In this document: positions 1 through 10,443 of the stretch, piece after piece
How positions within the stretch are numbered: position 1 is the stretch's first letter
Layout: each line of letters opens with the position of its first letter
NCBI RefSeq assembly: GCF_026226775.1
Contig: NZ_JAKKOD010000001.1
Coordinates: 793,501-857,500 of the forward strand
DNA from: Avibacterium sp. 21-586
GTDB lineage: Bacteria; Pseudomonadota; Gammaproteobacteria; Enterobacterales; Pasteurellaceae
Direction of reading: 5' to 3'
DNA: 64,000 bases
Translations under genes and position numbers: made by a program
Notes under the pieces: model-generated
The model's input: the letters and a program-made list of their open reading frames with translations, nothing else
Told to the model about the DNA's origin: nothing
Databases searched by the model: none

Positions 1-2
1 TG

Positions 3-461
3 ACTCAGGCTGGGGATGACATTGTAGAAGTGGGTAGCATTAATATGACCACAATTGATACTGGTCTTGGTAATGATACTATCACCATCAACACTGCAAT
101 TGGTCATAACGAAGGCTTAAGCAATAACACCCTTAACCTAGGTGACGGGCATGACAGCTTGCTTATTGGCTATGAGGTGAACTATTCTGTTATCAGCAAT
201 GTACAAGGTGTAGAGTTAATTGAAGTGCATGGTGATCATAACCAAGTAGATCTAGACTCGGTTAATGCTTCAGAAGGAAATGTATTGAGCATTTACGGAG
301 ATGACAGTACGGTTATCACCAGCTCGTTATCACTCACTAAAGGCAATGCCGTAACCATCACCGATTATAATGGTGAATCTATTGCGGCACACGAATACCG
401 TGCGGATAGCAAGGTTGTTTATATTGCCGATAATCTTGAGCAGAATATCACAATAATCTAA
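3..461 (+). CDS. C-terminus of a large repetitive secreted/adhesin-like protein (partial)
   Basis: The reading frame is open to the left edge, so only the last ~152 residues are seen. They are acidic and rich in Gly, Asn, Asp and Thr, with motifs such as GLGNDTITI and NLGDGHDSLLIG that resemble calcium-binding or beta-roll repeats of type I secreted giant adhesins and RTX-like proteins. There is no cysteine and no membrane segment, and the chain ends in a hydrophobic NITII, which would suit a C-terminal type I secretion signal. This assignment rests on composition only; the bulk of the protein lies outside the window. A strong terminator follows 25 bases after the stop. Confidence 0.6.
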   Translation, partial: TQAGDDIVEVGSINMTTIDTGLGNDTITINTAIGHNEGLSNNTLNLGDGHDSLLIGYEVNYSVISNVQGVELIEVHGDHNQVDLDSVNASEGNVLSIYGDDSTVITSSLSLTKGNAVTITDYNGESIAAHEYRADSKVVYIADNLEQNITII

Positions 462-486
462 TTATTGAGATAGCCTATAAAATGAA

Positions 487-513
487 TCCCCTGCTTAAGC
501 AGGGGATTTTTTT
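487..513 (+). terminator. Intrinsic terminator after the adhesin-like gene
   Basis: The inverted repeat TCCCCTGCTT / AAGCAGGGGA is followed by seven T residues. It lies just downstream of the stop at 461. Confidence 0.85.
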
Positions 514-784
514 ATTATTGATATCGTTATTTCAATATTTTTCACATCTATCAAGGCAGGGATAAATATATAGTAAAAGCCATTAAACATCGCACCAAAA
601 CTATATATACCAGCTCTCGAAAGCCTGCTCCACTTTCAAGCTTGGCTAGTATTATTTATCGATACTCTGATGAATATATCATATGATTATCGTCGCGAAT
701 TTAATTGATTTTTACGCAAAGAATAAAAAATCACAGAAAAATACACCGCACTTTCATAGGGCAATAAAGTTCAACAAAAATACA
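514..784. other. Intergenic region without a recognised gene
   Basis: This AT-rich stretch separates two convergent genes. It contains one uptake-sequence core (ACCGCACTT near 746). I see no convincing ORF, RNA or repeat in it. Confidence 0.5.
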
Positions 785-817
785 AAACAAAAAAGACGAA
801 CTCAGGTTCGTCTTTTC
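785..817 (-). terminator. Intrinsic terminator downstream of corB/yfjD
   Basis: The stem AGACGAAC / GTTCGTCT has a 4-base loop. Read on the minus strand it is followed by a T-rich run, and the plus-strand side also ends in T residues, so it may work in both directions. Confidence 0.8.
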
Positions 818-837
818 TTTCTAATAAAACAAGGGGA

Positions 838-2124
838 TTATGGATTATCTTTTGAAGTAACTTTTCTTTCCACTCTTGCCTGTTTCACCATATTATCTGC
901 CACCTCAAGAATAACAATATTTAATCCATTAATCTCGCATACGGTTCCCTCATCTGGAATATCTTCTAAATGTTCTAGAATTAAACCATTAAAGGTACGC
1001 GCCTCATCGGTATCTAAATCCCAGTCAAATAATTTATTCAAATCACGAATATTCGCCGATCCCTCAATGATAATCGATCCATCAGATTGGTGCGTAACTT
1101 CTTCATCAATAGAGGGAACGGTTGAAGTGGTAAACTCCCCCACAATCTCTTCTAAAATATCTTCCAACGTTACCAATCCTTTAATATCGCCATATTCATC
1201 AACAACCAAACCAATCCGTTCTTTTTTATTGCGGAAATTAAGCAATTGGGTATTTAATGGCGTCGCTTCTGGAATAAAATAAGCTTCATCTACTGCACGG
1301 ATTAACGTTTCTTTGCTAAATTCATTTTTATCTAGCATTAAACGATACGCCTCACGCACACGCAAAATGCCTAGCACATTTTCGTCCATACTCTCTTTGT
1401 ACAGCACCACTTTACTGTGCGCAGAATGGTTGAGCTGACGCATAATGGCTTTCCAATCGTCGTCAATGTTGATCCCACCAATGTCGTTGCGCGGCACCAT
1501 AATGTCGTCCACCGTCACTTTTTCTAAATCCAAAATAGAAAGCAACATTTCTTGGTGAGCGGAAGGAATAAAATGCCCTGATTGGTTCACAATGGCACGC
1601 AATTCTTCTGTGCTTAACGAACTGGTTTTTTGTTCATTTTTTACGCGGAACAATTTCATCAAGCCACGAATAATCAGGTTCATTAAGAACACAATCGGGC
1701 TAAAAATTTTCAGCAATGGGGTGAGAATATGGCTTGATAAAAAGGCCACTTTTTCAGGATAAAGTGCGGCAATGGTTTTCGGGAAAATCTCAGCAAAAAT
1801 CAACATTGCAAACGTTAATGCCCCTGTTGCAATCGCCACGCCCATATCGCCATATAAACGCATACCAATAATAGTGGCAATAGCAGAAGCGGAAATATTA
1901 ACAAGGTTATTACAGATAAGAATTAGGCTAAGTAAAATATCTGTTTTTTTCAAAAGTTTTTCTGCTTTTTTCGCCCCTTTATGCCCTTTTTCGGCTAAAA
2001 AGCGCATACGATAGCGGTTAGCGGAAAGCAAGCCTGTTTCTGAACTGGAAAAATAGGCGGATAAAATCAGTAAAATAATTAAAGTGATAAATAACGTACT
2101 AAGGGGAATACTATCCAAAATCAA
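838..2124 (-). CDS. yfjD: CNNM/CorB (YfjD) family inner-membrane transporter-associated protein
   Basis: This 428-residue protein has the CNNM/CorC architecture: an N-terminal DUF21 membrane domain of about four hydrophobic segments (residues 8-160), a CBS-domain pair (about 200-330, with DDIMVPRNDI and VVDEYGDIKGLVTLEDILEE) and a C-terminal CorC_HlyC domain. Family members bind nucleotides through the CBS pair and are linked to divalent-cation (Mg/Co) efflux and homeostasis. In E. coli yfjD sits next to ypjD and ffh, exactly as here, which supports orthology. The gene is 36 bases downstream of ypjD on the same strand, so the two are probably co-transcribed. A clear terminator follows. Confidence 0.9.
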   Translation of the reverse strand: MILDSIPLSTLFITLIILLILSAYFSSSETGLLSANRYRMRFLAEKGHKGAKKAEKLLKKTDILLSLILICNNLVNISASAIATIIGMRLYGDMGVAIATGALTFAMLIFAEIFPKTIAALYPEKVAFLSSHILTPLLKIFSPIVFLMNLIIRGLMKLFRVKNEQKTSSLSTEELRAIVNQSGHFIPSAHQEMLLSILDLEKVTVDDIMVPRNDIGGINIDDDWKAIMRQLNHSAHSKVVLYKESMDENVLGILRVREAYRLMLDKNEFSKETLIRAVDEAYFIPEATPLNTQLLNFRNKKERIGLVVDEYGDIKGLVTLEDILEEIVGEFTTSTVPSIDEEVTHQSDGSIIIEGSANIRDLNKLFDWDLDTDEARTFNGLILEHLEDIPDEGTVCEINGLNIVILEVADNMVKQARVERKVTSKDNP

Positions 2125-2160
2125 ATCCTTTTATCAAACCATCGTTCTTGGGCAGCAACG

Positions 2161-2970
2161 TTAAAGCCCTAGCCCAAACGCAACTCGGCTGCCAAAATAG
2201 GCAATCGAAAGCAAAATCATACCTGAAATGCTATAAATAATCACCTTTTTTCCACGCCAATGCCACTTCCAATGCCCAATTAACGCCACACTTAACACAA
2301 TCCAAGCAAGGAGTGAGAAAATGGCTTTTTGTATATTTTGCATACCAAAAAAATCTGGCAGATAAATCGCACCAGAGATTAGCGTTAAAGTTAGTAACAC
2401 TTCACCGCTGAGCATTAAGCGGAAAAAATGACGTTCTACAGTCATTAAAGGCGGAATAATAGGCGACAAAGCCAGTTTTTTACTTTTTAGATTGTGATCA
2501 AGCCACCATAATTGCACGGCATATAAAGTCGCAATAAAACAGACGGCATACGCCAATAGCGCCAAGCCAATATGCAGGAATAAGCCCACATTGTGGATCA
2601 AATGCTGCACGATAGAAAAAGGCAAAAACGTCTGTAGGATCAAATTGATAATGGCGAGGCAATAGACAATCGGCAATAAAAACCATAGGGTATTAACGCG
2701 AAAACCAATAGCAAAGGTTGCCAAAGCGGCCACGAGCACACTTAATAAAGAACTAATGTCCATTAAAGTGAAAGTTTGTTCATTAGCCCAATGAGAAAAT
2801 AGCGATGAAAGGCTGATGCTGTGCATAATAATCGCCAAAAGTGCGGTGCAAAAAAACAATGTTTTATTTGGTCTTTTCGTTTGCTCTCCCGAATGTGCTT
2901 TCAATAACATTGGGGTAATGAGAAGAATGCTAATTAAATATAAAAAAATTGAAACAACGGCAAACCACAT
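2161..2970 (-). CDS. ypjD: Inner-membrane protein YpjD, cytochrome c assembly (CcsA/CcmC-like) family
   Basis: This 269-residue polytopic protein has about eight hydrophobic segments. The middle part (about 120-265) matches the tryptophan- and histidine-containing cytochrome c assembly family, for example HNVGLFLHIGLALLAYAVCF and IGHWKWHWRGKKVIIY. Family members handle haem in the membrane, but the role of YpjD itself is not established. It is divergently oriented from ffh with about 170 bases between start codons, and is followed by yfjD on the same strand. The order ffh / ypjD / yfjD is conserved in gammaproteobacteria. Confidence 0.88.
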   Translation of the reverse strand: MWFAVVSIFLYLISILLITPMLLKAHSGEQTKRPNKTLFFCTALLAIIMHSISLSSLFSHWANEQTFTLMDISSLLSVLVAALATFAIGFRVNTLWFLLPIVYCLAIINLILQTFLPFSIVQHLIHNVGLFLHIGLALLAYAVCFIATLYAVQLWWLDHNLKSKKLALSPIIPPLMTVERHFFRLMLSGEVLLTLTLISGAIYLPDFFGMQNIQKAIFSLLAWIVLSVALIGHWKWHWRGKKVIIYSISGMILLSIAYFGSRVAFGLGL

Positions 2971-3140
2971 TTTTATTCACCTTATTTATTCGCTTTAATG
3001 CCAAATTAAGAACCATTCTTATTCTAGCCTTGCCACACTAAAATCGCTATAAATTTCTTTCAAATGATGAAAATCTGTGGAATTTCAGTATAATTGACGC
3101 AATTTATTTCATTTCATTCCACTCAAATTTAGGAAAAACG

Positions 3141-4526
3141 ATGTTTGAAAACCTTTCTGATCGTCTCTCGAAAACCCTGCGTAACATAACAGGGAAAGGG
3201 CGTTTAACCGAAGATAATATTAAAGACACCCTGCGTGAAGTGCGTATGGCATTGCTTGAAGCAGACGTTGCGCTGCCTGTGGTGCGTGAGTTTATTAATA
3301 AAGTGAAAGAACGTGCTATCGGCGAGGAAGTGAACCGTAGCTTAACGCCAGGGCAAGAATTTCTCAAAATTGTGCAATCCGAGCTTGAAAAAGCGATGGG
3401 TGAAGCAAATGAGAGCCTAAATCTTGCCACTCAGCCACCAGCGGTGATCCTAATGGCGGGTTTGCAAGGGGCGGGGAAAACCACCAGTGTAGGAAAGTTA
3501 GCTAAATTCTTGCGTGAGCGTCAAAAGAAAAAAGTGATGGTGGTGTCGGCGGACGTGTATCGCCCTGCAGCGATCAAACAGCTTGAAACCCTTGCGCAAG
3601 CCGTTGGAGTGGATTTTTTCCCCTCTAACAGCCAGCAAAATCCCGTAGAGATTGTGCAAGCCGCACTAGCAGAGGCTAAGCTCAAATTCTATGATGTGTT
3701 GATTGTGGATACCGCTGGTCGCCTGCACGTTGATGGCGAAATGATGGAAGAAATCCAAAAAATTCACACCGCACTTAATCCTGTGGAAACTCTTTTCACC
3801 GTGGACGCAATGACGGGTCAAGACGCCGCTAACACCGCAAAAGCCTTTAATGAAGCGCTACCACTTACTGGGGTGATTCTAACCAAAGTGGACGGTGATG
3901 CGCGCGGCGGTGCGGCACTTTCTATTCGCCAAATCACCGGCAAACCGATTAAATTCTTAGGGGTTGGGGAAAAAACAGATGCGCTTGAGCCTTTCCACCC
4001 TGATCGTGTAGCTTCACGCATTTTAGGAATGGGGGATGTGCTTTCGCTCATCGAAGATCTACAACGCTCTGTGGATCAAGAAAAAGCGGAAAAAATGGCG
4101 AAAAAATTCCAAAAAGGCGATGACTTCACTTTGGAAGATTTCCGCGATCAGCTCATTGAGATGAAAAAAATGGGTGGAATGATGACAATGCTTGAAAAAT
4201 TACCGGGCGCGAAAAACCTGCCTGATCATATTAAAAATCAAGTCGATGACAAAATGTTCATCAAAATGGAAGCCATCATCAATTCAATGACCCTCAAAGA
4301 GCGTGCCAAACCTGAAATCATCAAAGGCTCACGCCGCCGCCGCATTGCGCTTGGCTCAGGCACACAGGTGCAAGACGTGAATAAATTGCTCAAGCAATTT
4401 GACGAAATGCAGCGTATGATGAAAAAAATGCGCAAAGGCGGTATGGCAAAAATGATGCGCGGAATGAAAGGAATGATGGGCGGAATGGGTGGCCTAGGTG
4501 GTCTTGGCAATATGTTCAAGCGCTAG
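3141..4526 (+). CDS. ffh: Signal recognition particle protein Ffh (SRP54 homologue)
   Basis: This 461-residue GTPase binds 4.5S RNA and signal sequences and targets membrane proteins to FtsY/SecYEG. It has the N domain (1-90), the G domain with P-loop GLQGAGKTTSVGKLAKF, G3 VDTAGR, G4 TKVDGDARGG and closing GVGEKTDALEPF, then the methionine-rich M domain (about 325-461) that ends in a Met/Gly-rich tail GMKGMMGGMGGLGG. Length is normal for the family. It starts at the ATG after AGGAAAAACG. It stands alone between divergent ypjD and a terminator shared with convergent gmhA. Confidence 0.98.
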   Translation: MFENLSDRLSKTLRNITGKGRLTEDNIKDTLREVRMALLEADVALPVVREFINKVKERAIGEEVNRSLTPGQEFLKIVQSELEKAMGEANESLNLATQPPAVILMAGLQGAGKTTSVGKLAKFLRERQKKKVMVVSADVYRPAAIKQLETLAQAVGVDFFPSNSQQNPVEIVQAALAEAKLKFYDVLIVDTAGRLHVDGEMMEEIQKIHTALNPVETLFTVDAMTGQDAANTAKAFNEALPLTGVILTKVDGDARGGAALSIRQITGKPIKFLGVGEKTDALEPFHPDRVASRILGMGDVLSLIEDLQRSVDQEKAEKMAKKFQKGDDFTLEDFRDQLIEMKKMGGMMTMLEKLPGAKNLPDHIKNQVDDKMFIKMEAIINSMTLKERAKPEIIKGSRRRRIALGSGTQVQDVNKLLKQFDEMQRMMKKMRKGGMAKMMRGMKGMMGGMGGLGGLGNMFKR

Positions 4527-4540
4527 TCTTCCTATCCTCA

Positions 4541-4572
4541 TAAAAACACCGCATCAATGTGCGGTGTTTTTA
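4541..4572. terminator. Bidirectional terminator between ffh and gmhA
   Basis: The stem ACACCGCA / TGCGGTGT is flanked by A-run and T-run on either side, so it can end transcription from both convergent genes. The right arm holds a near-match to the uptake sequence (ATGTGCGGT). Confidence 0.88.
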
Positions 4573-4582
4573 TATAAAATGG

Positions 4583-5209
<627 letters not shown>

Positions 5210-5253
5210 TTAATCTATCACGATTTTTCTATGAATTCATTATATTTCCCAGA

Positions 5254-8200
5254 CTATGATTTTAACGCTTGGAGCAATTCTGTCACAAAATCCAACCGCA
5301 CTTTGCTATCAGTTAAATCCCGCTGAAATCTAAATTTCGTTGGCCCGTCAAAGCGATAAACCGCTGGGGATTGCTGAATCAGTTGCAAGAATTTTGTTGG
5401 GTCAAGACTTGCTTGAGGGGAAAACTCAATAAAGCCACCTTGTGCCGTTGCTTCAATACGAATGATCTGCAATGACTTGGCTTGCAAACGCAGTTGGGCA
5501 ATTTGTAATAAATTCTTGGCAGGCTGTGGCAATAGCCCGAATCGGTCGATAAGCTCCACTTTTAATTCATCAAGCTCCTGCGTATTTTCTGTCCCTGCAA
5601 TGCGTTTATAAAAACCAAGACGCATATTCACATCACCTAGGTAGTCATCTGGCAGTAAGGCTGGAATACGCAAATCAATTTCAACTTGGCGTTGGGTGAG
5701 TTCATCAAGAGAGGGTTCACGCCCGTCTTTCAGTGCATTCACCGCACTTTCTAGCAGATCCATATATAAAGAAAAACCAATGCTTTCAATTTGTCCACTT
5801 TGTTCATCGCCAAGCAATTCCCCTGCACCACGAATTTCTAAATCTTGCGTTGCCAACATAAATCCTGCCCCAAGGTTATCCAGACTTTCCAAGGCTTCAA
5901 GGCGTTTCAACGCATCTTTTGTCATTGCTTTTGGTGGTGGTGTGAGTAAATAGGCATAAGCTTGATGATGCGAACGCCCTACTCGCCCACGCAGTTGGTG
6001 CAATTGTGCTAAACCAAAGCGATCCGCACGTTCAATGATGATGGTGTTTGCCGTTGGAACATCAATCCCTGTTTCAATAATGGTGGAACAAACCAACAGG
6101 TTGTAGCGCTGATGATAAAAATCGGACATCACACGTTCTAGCTCGCGTTCACGCATTTGTCCGTGCCCAATAACGATGCGTGCCTCAGGCACAAGTGTGG
6201 CAAGATTTTCTGCACAATTTTCAATGCTCGCCACATCATTATGCAAATAATAAACTTGTCCACCACGCAAAATTTCACGCAAAATTGCCTCACGAATAAT
6301 TAAATCATCCGCCTGTCGCACAAAGGTTTTAATGGTTAAACGGCGTGCTGGTGGCGTAGATATAATGGAAAGATCACGAATGCCATTCATCGCCATATTT
6401 AAGGTGCGTGGAATTGGCGTTGCCGTAAGGGTGAGAATATCCACATTGGCACGCAGTTGCTTGATTTTTTCTTTTTGACGCACGCCGAAACGGTGTTCTT
6501 CATCAATAATCAGCAAGCCGAGATCCTTAAATTTCACTTCTGGCTGGATCAATTTGTGCGTGCCGATTAATATATCAATTTTACCTTCCGCTAAATCAGC
6601 AAGCAGGGCTTTTTGCTCTTTCGCTGTTTTAAAGCGTGAAAGCACGTCCACATTCACCGGCAAGTTGGCAAAGCGATCTTTAAAGTTTTCATAATGTTGC
6701 TGGGCAAGAAGCGTAGTCGGCACAAGCACCGCTACCTGTTTATGGTTCATCACCGCTAAAAATGCGGCACGCATCGCCACTTCTGTTTTACCAAAGCCTA
6801 CATCACCACAGACCAAACGATCCATCGCTTTCGGCTGCGTCATATCAGAAATCACCGCATTAATCGCGGTCATTTGGTCTAGGGTTTCTTCAAAAGGGAA
6901 GCTAGCAGAAAACTGCATAAACTCATCACGATCGTAATGAAATGCAAAGCCTTTTTGCGTTTCTCGGCGAGCGTACACATCAAGCAATTCAGCCGCGACA
7001 TCACGAATTTTCTCAGCGGCTTTCTGGCGACTTTTCACCCAAGCATCACTGCCTAATTTATGCAATGGTGCGGTTTCTTCTGAGCCTCCTACATAACGGC
7101 TAATCAAATGCAGTGAGGTTACCGGCACATAAAGTTTGGAATCATTAGCATATTGCAGTAGCAAAAATTCCGATTTTATCCCCGCATTTTCTAGTGTAAC
7201 CAAGCCTGCATAACGCCCTACTCCGTGATCTAAATGCACCACCGGCTGGCCAATTTTAAGTTCAGCCAAATGGCGAATTAAGGTATCGGGATTAACCGAT
7301 TTTTGTCGATCACGGCTGCGCTGTTGCACACGTTCACCAAGCAATTCCGTTTCCGTAATCAAGGCAAGGGAAGCGTTGCCTTTATCCACAATAAAGCCTC
7401 GATCTTGGCTGCAAATCAGTAAACTTTGCTTTTCTTGTAAATCTGAAAGATGTGCGATTTGTTTTGGTTTTAATTTCAGCGGACTGAGCAAATCAAGCAA
7501 GGTTTCTCGCCGCCCTTCTGTTTCCACACAAAAGACAATATCGCCATTAAACTGCGCCATAAATTGTTGCAAAGGTAAGAGCGGTTCTTTTTGTTGTAAT
7601 TTTAGGCTTAAGTCTGGCAAGGCTTGCACAGGCAAGTTTTGCTGACGCACAGAAGCACGCGCCACTCTTTCCGCTTTCAAGGTGATTTTAGGAAAATGTT
7701 TGAGCTGATGATTAATTTGGTCAATGGGCAACCAAAGCTGATCAGGCGGTAATAAAGGGCGCATTGGATCAACACGGCGGCTTTCATAACGCTGTTCACA
7801 ATCTTGATAAAAACGCTCACCTTGTTGCTGGTTACTCTCAAAATCCACAAATAATGTCTGTTCAGGCAAATAATCAAATAAGGTAGCCATTTGCTCAAAA
7901 AACAGCGGCTGCCAATACTCAATCCCTGCTGCCAACGTGCCTTTGCTCACCTGTTGATAAATATGCTCAGGATCACGGCGAATTTCACCAAAGGTATCAC
8001 GAAATTTCGCACGGAAAAATTCAATGCCTTTGCTATCGGTAGGGAACTCTTGCGCTGGCAATAAACGAATTGAAGGAATTTCTTCTAACGTACGCTGCGT
8101 ATCTACATCAAAGGTGCGAATGCTATCAATCTCATCATCAAAAAAATCTAAACGAAAAGGCACCGCACTTCCCATTGGAAACAGATCGAGCAACGCCCCA

Positions 8201-8691
8201 CGTAGCGCATATTCGCCGTGTTCCAGCACCTGTTCCACCGCACGATAACCCGCATTTTCTAACTTCAAACGAAAATCGTTAATCACAATGCGATCGCCTT
8301 TTTTAATCAACAAAACATTGTGCTGCAAATACTCAGGCGGGCAAATTTTTTGCATTAAGGTGCTGATGGGCAAAATGAAAATGCCGTTCTTTGCATTTTG
8401 CAAATGGAATAACGCACTGAGCCGTGAAGAAATAATGTCTTGATGCGGTGAAAAGCTGTCATAAGGCAAGGTTTCCCAATCTGGGAAAAAGGTAACAGGC
8501 TGGAAAACGAATTCCGCCAAAACTTTCGATAAACGCACCGCACTTCGCGTATCTGGCGTTACTACTACGGTAAGCCCTTGGTGGCTCTGGGCAATTTCTG
8601 CAAGGGCTAAGGTATCGCTACCTGCAATAACATTGGCTAAAATTTTGTGATCATTGGCTTGCGTTGGGATATTCAAATCAAAATACATCAT
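5254..8691 (-). CDS. mfd: Transcription-repair coupling factor Mfd
   Basis: This 1145-residue protein has the full Mfd plan. A UvrB-like N-terminal region (LPYDSFSPHQDIISSRL near 65) is followed by a CarD-like RNA polymerase interaction domain (VVHLDHGVGRYAGLVTLE near 487). Next come the RecG-like translocase with P-loop CGDVGFGKTEVAMRA, IIDEEHRFGVRQKEK and the QLRGRVGRSHHQAYAYLL motif, and a C-terminal TRCF domain. It displaces stalled RNA polymerase and recruits UvrA. Length is normal. Two adjacent ATG codons (MMYF) could serve as start; neither has a strong ribosome site. tRNA-Ser lies divergently upstream. Confidence 0.98.
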   Translation of the reverse strand: MMYFDLNIPTQANDHKILANVIAGSDTLALAEIAQSHQGLTVVVTPDTRSAVRLSKVLAEFVFQPVTFFPDWETLPYDSFSPHQDIISSRLSALFHLQNAKNGIFILPISTLMQKICPPEYLQHNVLLIKKGDRIVINDFRLKLENAGYRAVEQVLEHGEYALRGALLDLFPMGSAVPFRLDFFDDEIDSIRTFDVDTQRTLEEIPSIRLLPAQEFPTDSKGIEFFRAKFRDTFGEIRRDPEHIYQQVSKGTLAAGIEYWQPLFFEQMATLFDYLPEQTLFVDFESNQQQGERFYQDCEQRYESRRVDPMRPLLPPDQLWLPIDQINHQLKHFPKITLKAERVARASVRQQNLPVQALPDLSLKLQQKEPLLPLQQFMAQFNGDIVFCVETEGRRETLLDLLSPLKLKPKQIAHLSDLQEKQSLLICSQDRGFIVDKGNASLALITETELLGERVQQRSRDRQKSVNPDTLIRHLAELKIGQPVVHLDHGVGRYAGLVTLENAGIKSEFLLLQYANDSKLYVPVTSLHLISRYVGGSEETAPLHKLGSDAWVKSRQKAAEKIRDVAAELLDVYARRETQKGFAFHYDRDEFMQFSASFPFEETLDQMTAINAVISDMTQPKAMDRLVCGDVGFGKTEVAMRAAFLAVMNHKQVAVLVPTTLLAQQHYENFKDRFANLPVNVDVLSRFKTAKEQKALLADLAEGKIDILIGTHKLIQPEVKFKDLGLLIIDEEHRFGVRQKEKIKQLRANVDILTLTATPIPRTLNMAMNGIRDLSIISTPPARRLTIKTFVRQADDLIIREAILREILRGGQVYYLHNDVASIENCAENLATLVPEARIVIGHGQMRERELERVMSDFYHQRYNLLVCSTIIETGIDVPTANTIIIERADRFGLAQLHQLRGRVGRSHHQAYAYLLTPPPKAMTKDALKRLEALESLDNLGAGFMLATQDLEIRGAGELLGDEQSGQIESIGFSLYMDLLESAVNALKDGREPSLDELTQRQVEIDLRIPALLPDDYLGDVNMRLGFYKRIAGTENTQELDELKVELIDRFGLLPQPAKNLLQIAQLRLQAKSLQIIRIEATAQGGFIEFSPQASLDPTKFLQLIQQSPAVYRFDGPTKFRFQRDLTDSKVRLDFVTELLQALKS

Positions 8692-8922
8692 AAGGCTAAA
8701 TGCGGTGCTTTTTTCATCTATTTTTACGGATTAAAATTATGCCTAGTTTAGCGGAAATCCCCAAACTTGCAAAGGAAAACACTGTTTTTTTACACAGTAT
8801 CAAAATTCAAACAATCCACCGCTCACTTTAACTGCCCCTATTTTAACCAGTTAAGCACCAAGGGCAGAAAAACGCTTGACGAAAGCCGCTGAAATCTTTA
8901 TATTCAGCCACTACTTCCCGAT

Positions 8923-9012
8923 GGTGAGATGTCCGAGTGGTTGAAGGAGCACGCCTGGAAAGCGTGTATGTGCGAAAGTGCATCGGGGGTTCGAATCCCC
9001 CTCTCACCGCCA
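8923..9012 (+). tRNA. tRNA-Ser (anticodon GGA)
   Basis: The 7-bp acceptor stem GGTGAGA/TCTCACC closes a 90-base class II tRNA with an anticodon arm whose loop reads CTGGAAA (anticodon GGA), a long variable arm (TGTGCGAAAGTGCA) and the T arm GGTTCGAATCC. CCA is encoded. Its 3' end overlaps the att site of the satellite element, which regenerates an intact tRNA. Confidence 0.97.
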
Positions 9013-9013
9013 T
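8999..9013 (+). repeat. attL core of the tRNA-Ser element
   Basis: CCCTCTCACCGCCAT, the last bases of tRNA-Ser plus two bases, is repeated exactly at 21207-21221. Confidence 0.85.
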
Positions 9014-9132
9014 TCTACTGTTTTTCTACGTTCGCCTACGTTCAAAATTTCAAAAAAATGCAACAGAAACAACATTTTACTGTTCGCATTTGTTCAGTTT
9101 TGTTTTTCTTTGTTTGCTTACATCCACACTCT

Positions 9133-9186
9133 TTAGATCCCTGTTTAGATCCCTCACCTTAAAGGGATTTTTACGAGGGATCTAAA
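9133..9186. repeat. Left cluster of TTAGATCCCT integrase-arm-like repeats
   Basis: Two direct copies of TTAGATCCCT lie at 9133-9142 and 9145-9154, and an inverted AGGGATCTAA at 9176-9185. The same tandem pair recurs at 21121-21142 just inside attR. Placement at both inner ends suits arm-type integrase or excisionase sites. Confidence 0.6.
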
Positions 9187-9224
9187 AGGTTAATTATCCT
9201 TTATTTTTCATAAGGTTATGAGAT

Positions 9225-10433
9225 ATGAGCAAAATTGTTAAACCTTTAACCAATACTACCCTTCAAAATCTAAAGCCTATGGCGAAAGAATACATTAAAT
9301 CTGATGGGCAAGGGCTTTACATTAGAGTAAAGCCTAATGGCGCTAAGATTTGGTATTTCGCCTATAAATACCTTAGGAAACATAAAAAAATTAGCCTAGG
9401 TTCATTCCCTGATTTATCTTTGGCAAAAGCTAGAGAAATTGCGCAGGAATATCGCACGCTACTTGTGCAAAATGTTGATCCGCTAGGCTACAAAAATGTG
9501 CAATTTAAGCAATTGGAAAATGAGAATATTACATTAAAGGAATTAGCGGCTAAATGGCGTGATCGACGTTTATTGCAAGGAAAATTAAAAGAAGTAACGA
9601 TTAAAGAAGCGTTTAGACGGCTTGAAATTCATTTATTTCCCCTTGTAGGAAATATGAATATAAAAGAAGTGAACTTGAAATCTATCTATTTCGCGCTTGT
9701 GCCACTGAAACATTCTAATACGTTATATAAGATTAATATTGCACTAAATCAAATGTTTCAATTTGCTGAAGATGAAGAATGGATTGTAAAAAATCCATTT
9801 AGAAAAATTCATAATGAATTTAATTATATTCAAACAGTAAATCAGCCAACAATTAGCCCTTGCGAATTGCCTTATTTATTTAGAGTGTTGCACAATGCAA
9901 ATATTCAGCAACCCACCGCACTTTTAATAGAATGGCAGCTATTAACAATGTTGCGTTCTGCGGAAGCGGTACGGGTTGAATGGTCAGAAATTGATTTTAA
10001 AAATAAAGTGCTGCATATTCCTGCTGAAAAAATGAAAGGAGGAAAACGGCCGCATAGCGTTCCTTTATCTACTCAAGCCTTATATATTTTAGAGCAAATG
10101 CGGCGATATAATGGAAATAGAAAATATGTATTCTCAACCTACACCGCACCTTACACTAATCATATGAGTACACAGGCGGCAAATGTGGCGCTAAAGCGAA
10201 TGGGATTTAAAGGGCTTTTAGTCGCCCACGGTTTGCGTTCTATTGCTAGTACCTATCTTCACGATCTTGATGTATTTTCTTCTGAAGCTATTGAACTATG
10301 TCTTTCACACGAAAATAAAGGCAAGGTTCGGGCAGCCTATGATAAATCGAAAAAGTGGAAATCAAGAATTGAGATTATGCAAACTTGGGGGGATTATGTA
10401 GAGAAATGTAAAATAGAAGCCATTAAAGCTTAA
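9225..10433 (+). CDS. int: Tyrosine recombinase (P4-type integrase)
   Basis: This 402-residue integrase has an N-terminal arm-binding DUF4102-type domain (KSDGQGLYIRVKPNGAKIW), a core-binding domain and a C-terminal catalytic domain. The catalytic residues are visible: Arg in LLTMLRSAEAVRVEW, His-x-x-Arg in HGLRSIAS, His in LSHENKGKVRAAY, and the nucleophile Tyr in that last segment. It integrates and excises the element at tRNA-Ser. It lies 212 bases from the tRNA end, downstream of the TTAGATCCCT repeats. It appears intact. Confidence 0.95.
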   Translation: MSKIVKPLTNTTLQNLKPMAKEYIKSDGQGLYIRVKPNGAKIWYFAYKYLRKHKKISLGSFPDLSLAKAREIAQEYRTLLVQNVDPLGYKNVQFKQLENENITLKELAAKWRDRRLLQGKLKEVTIKEAFRRLEIHLFPLVGNMNIKEVNLKSIYFALVPLKHSNTLYKINIALNQMFQFAEDEEWIVKNPFRKIHNEFNYIQTVNQPTISPCELPYLFRVLHNANIQQPTALLIEWQLLTMLRSAEAVRVEWSEIDFKNKVLHIPAEKMKGGKRPHSVPLSTQALYILEQMRRYNGNRKYVFSTYTAPYTNHMSTQAANVALKRMGFKGLLVAHGLRSIASTYLHDLDVFSSEAIELCLSHENKGKVRAAYDKSKKWKSRIEIMQTWGDYVEKCKIEAIKA

Positions 10434-10443
10434 TTTTTAGCCC

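Noticed and set aside
683..1282. 199-codon plus-strand ORF
   Set aside because: It mostly overlaps the well-supported yfjD coding sequence on the other strand and has no motif.
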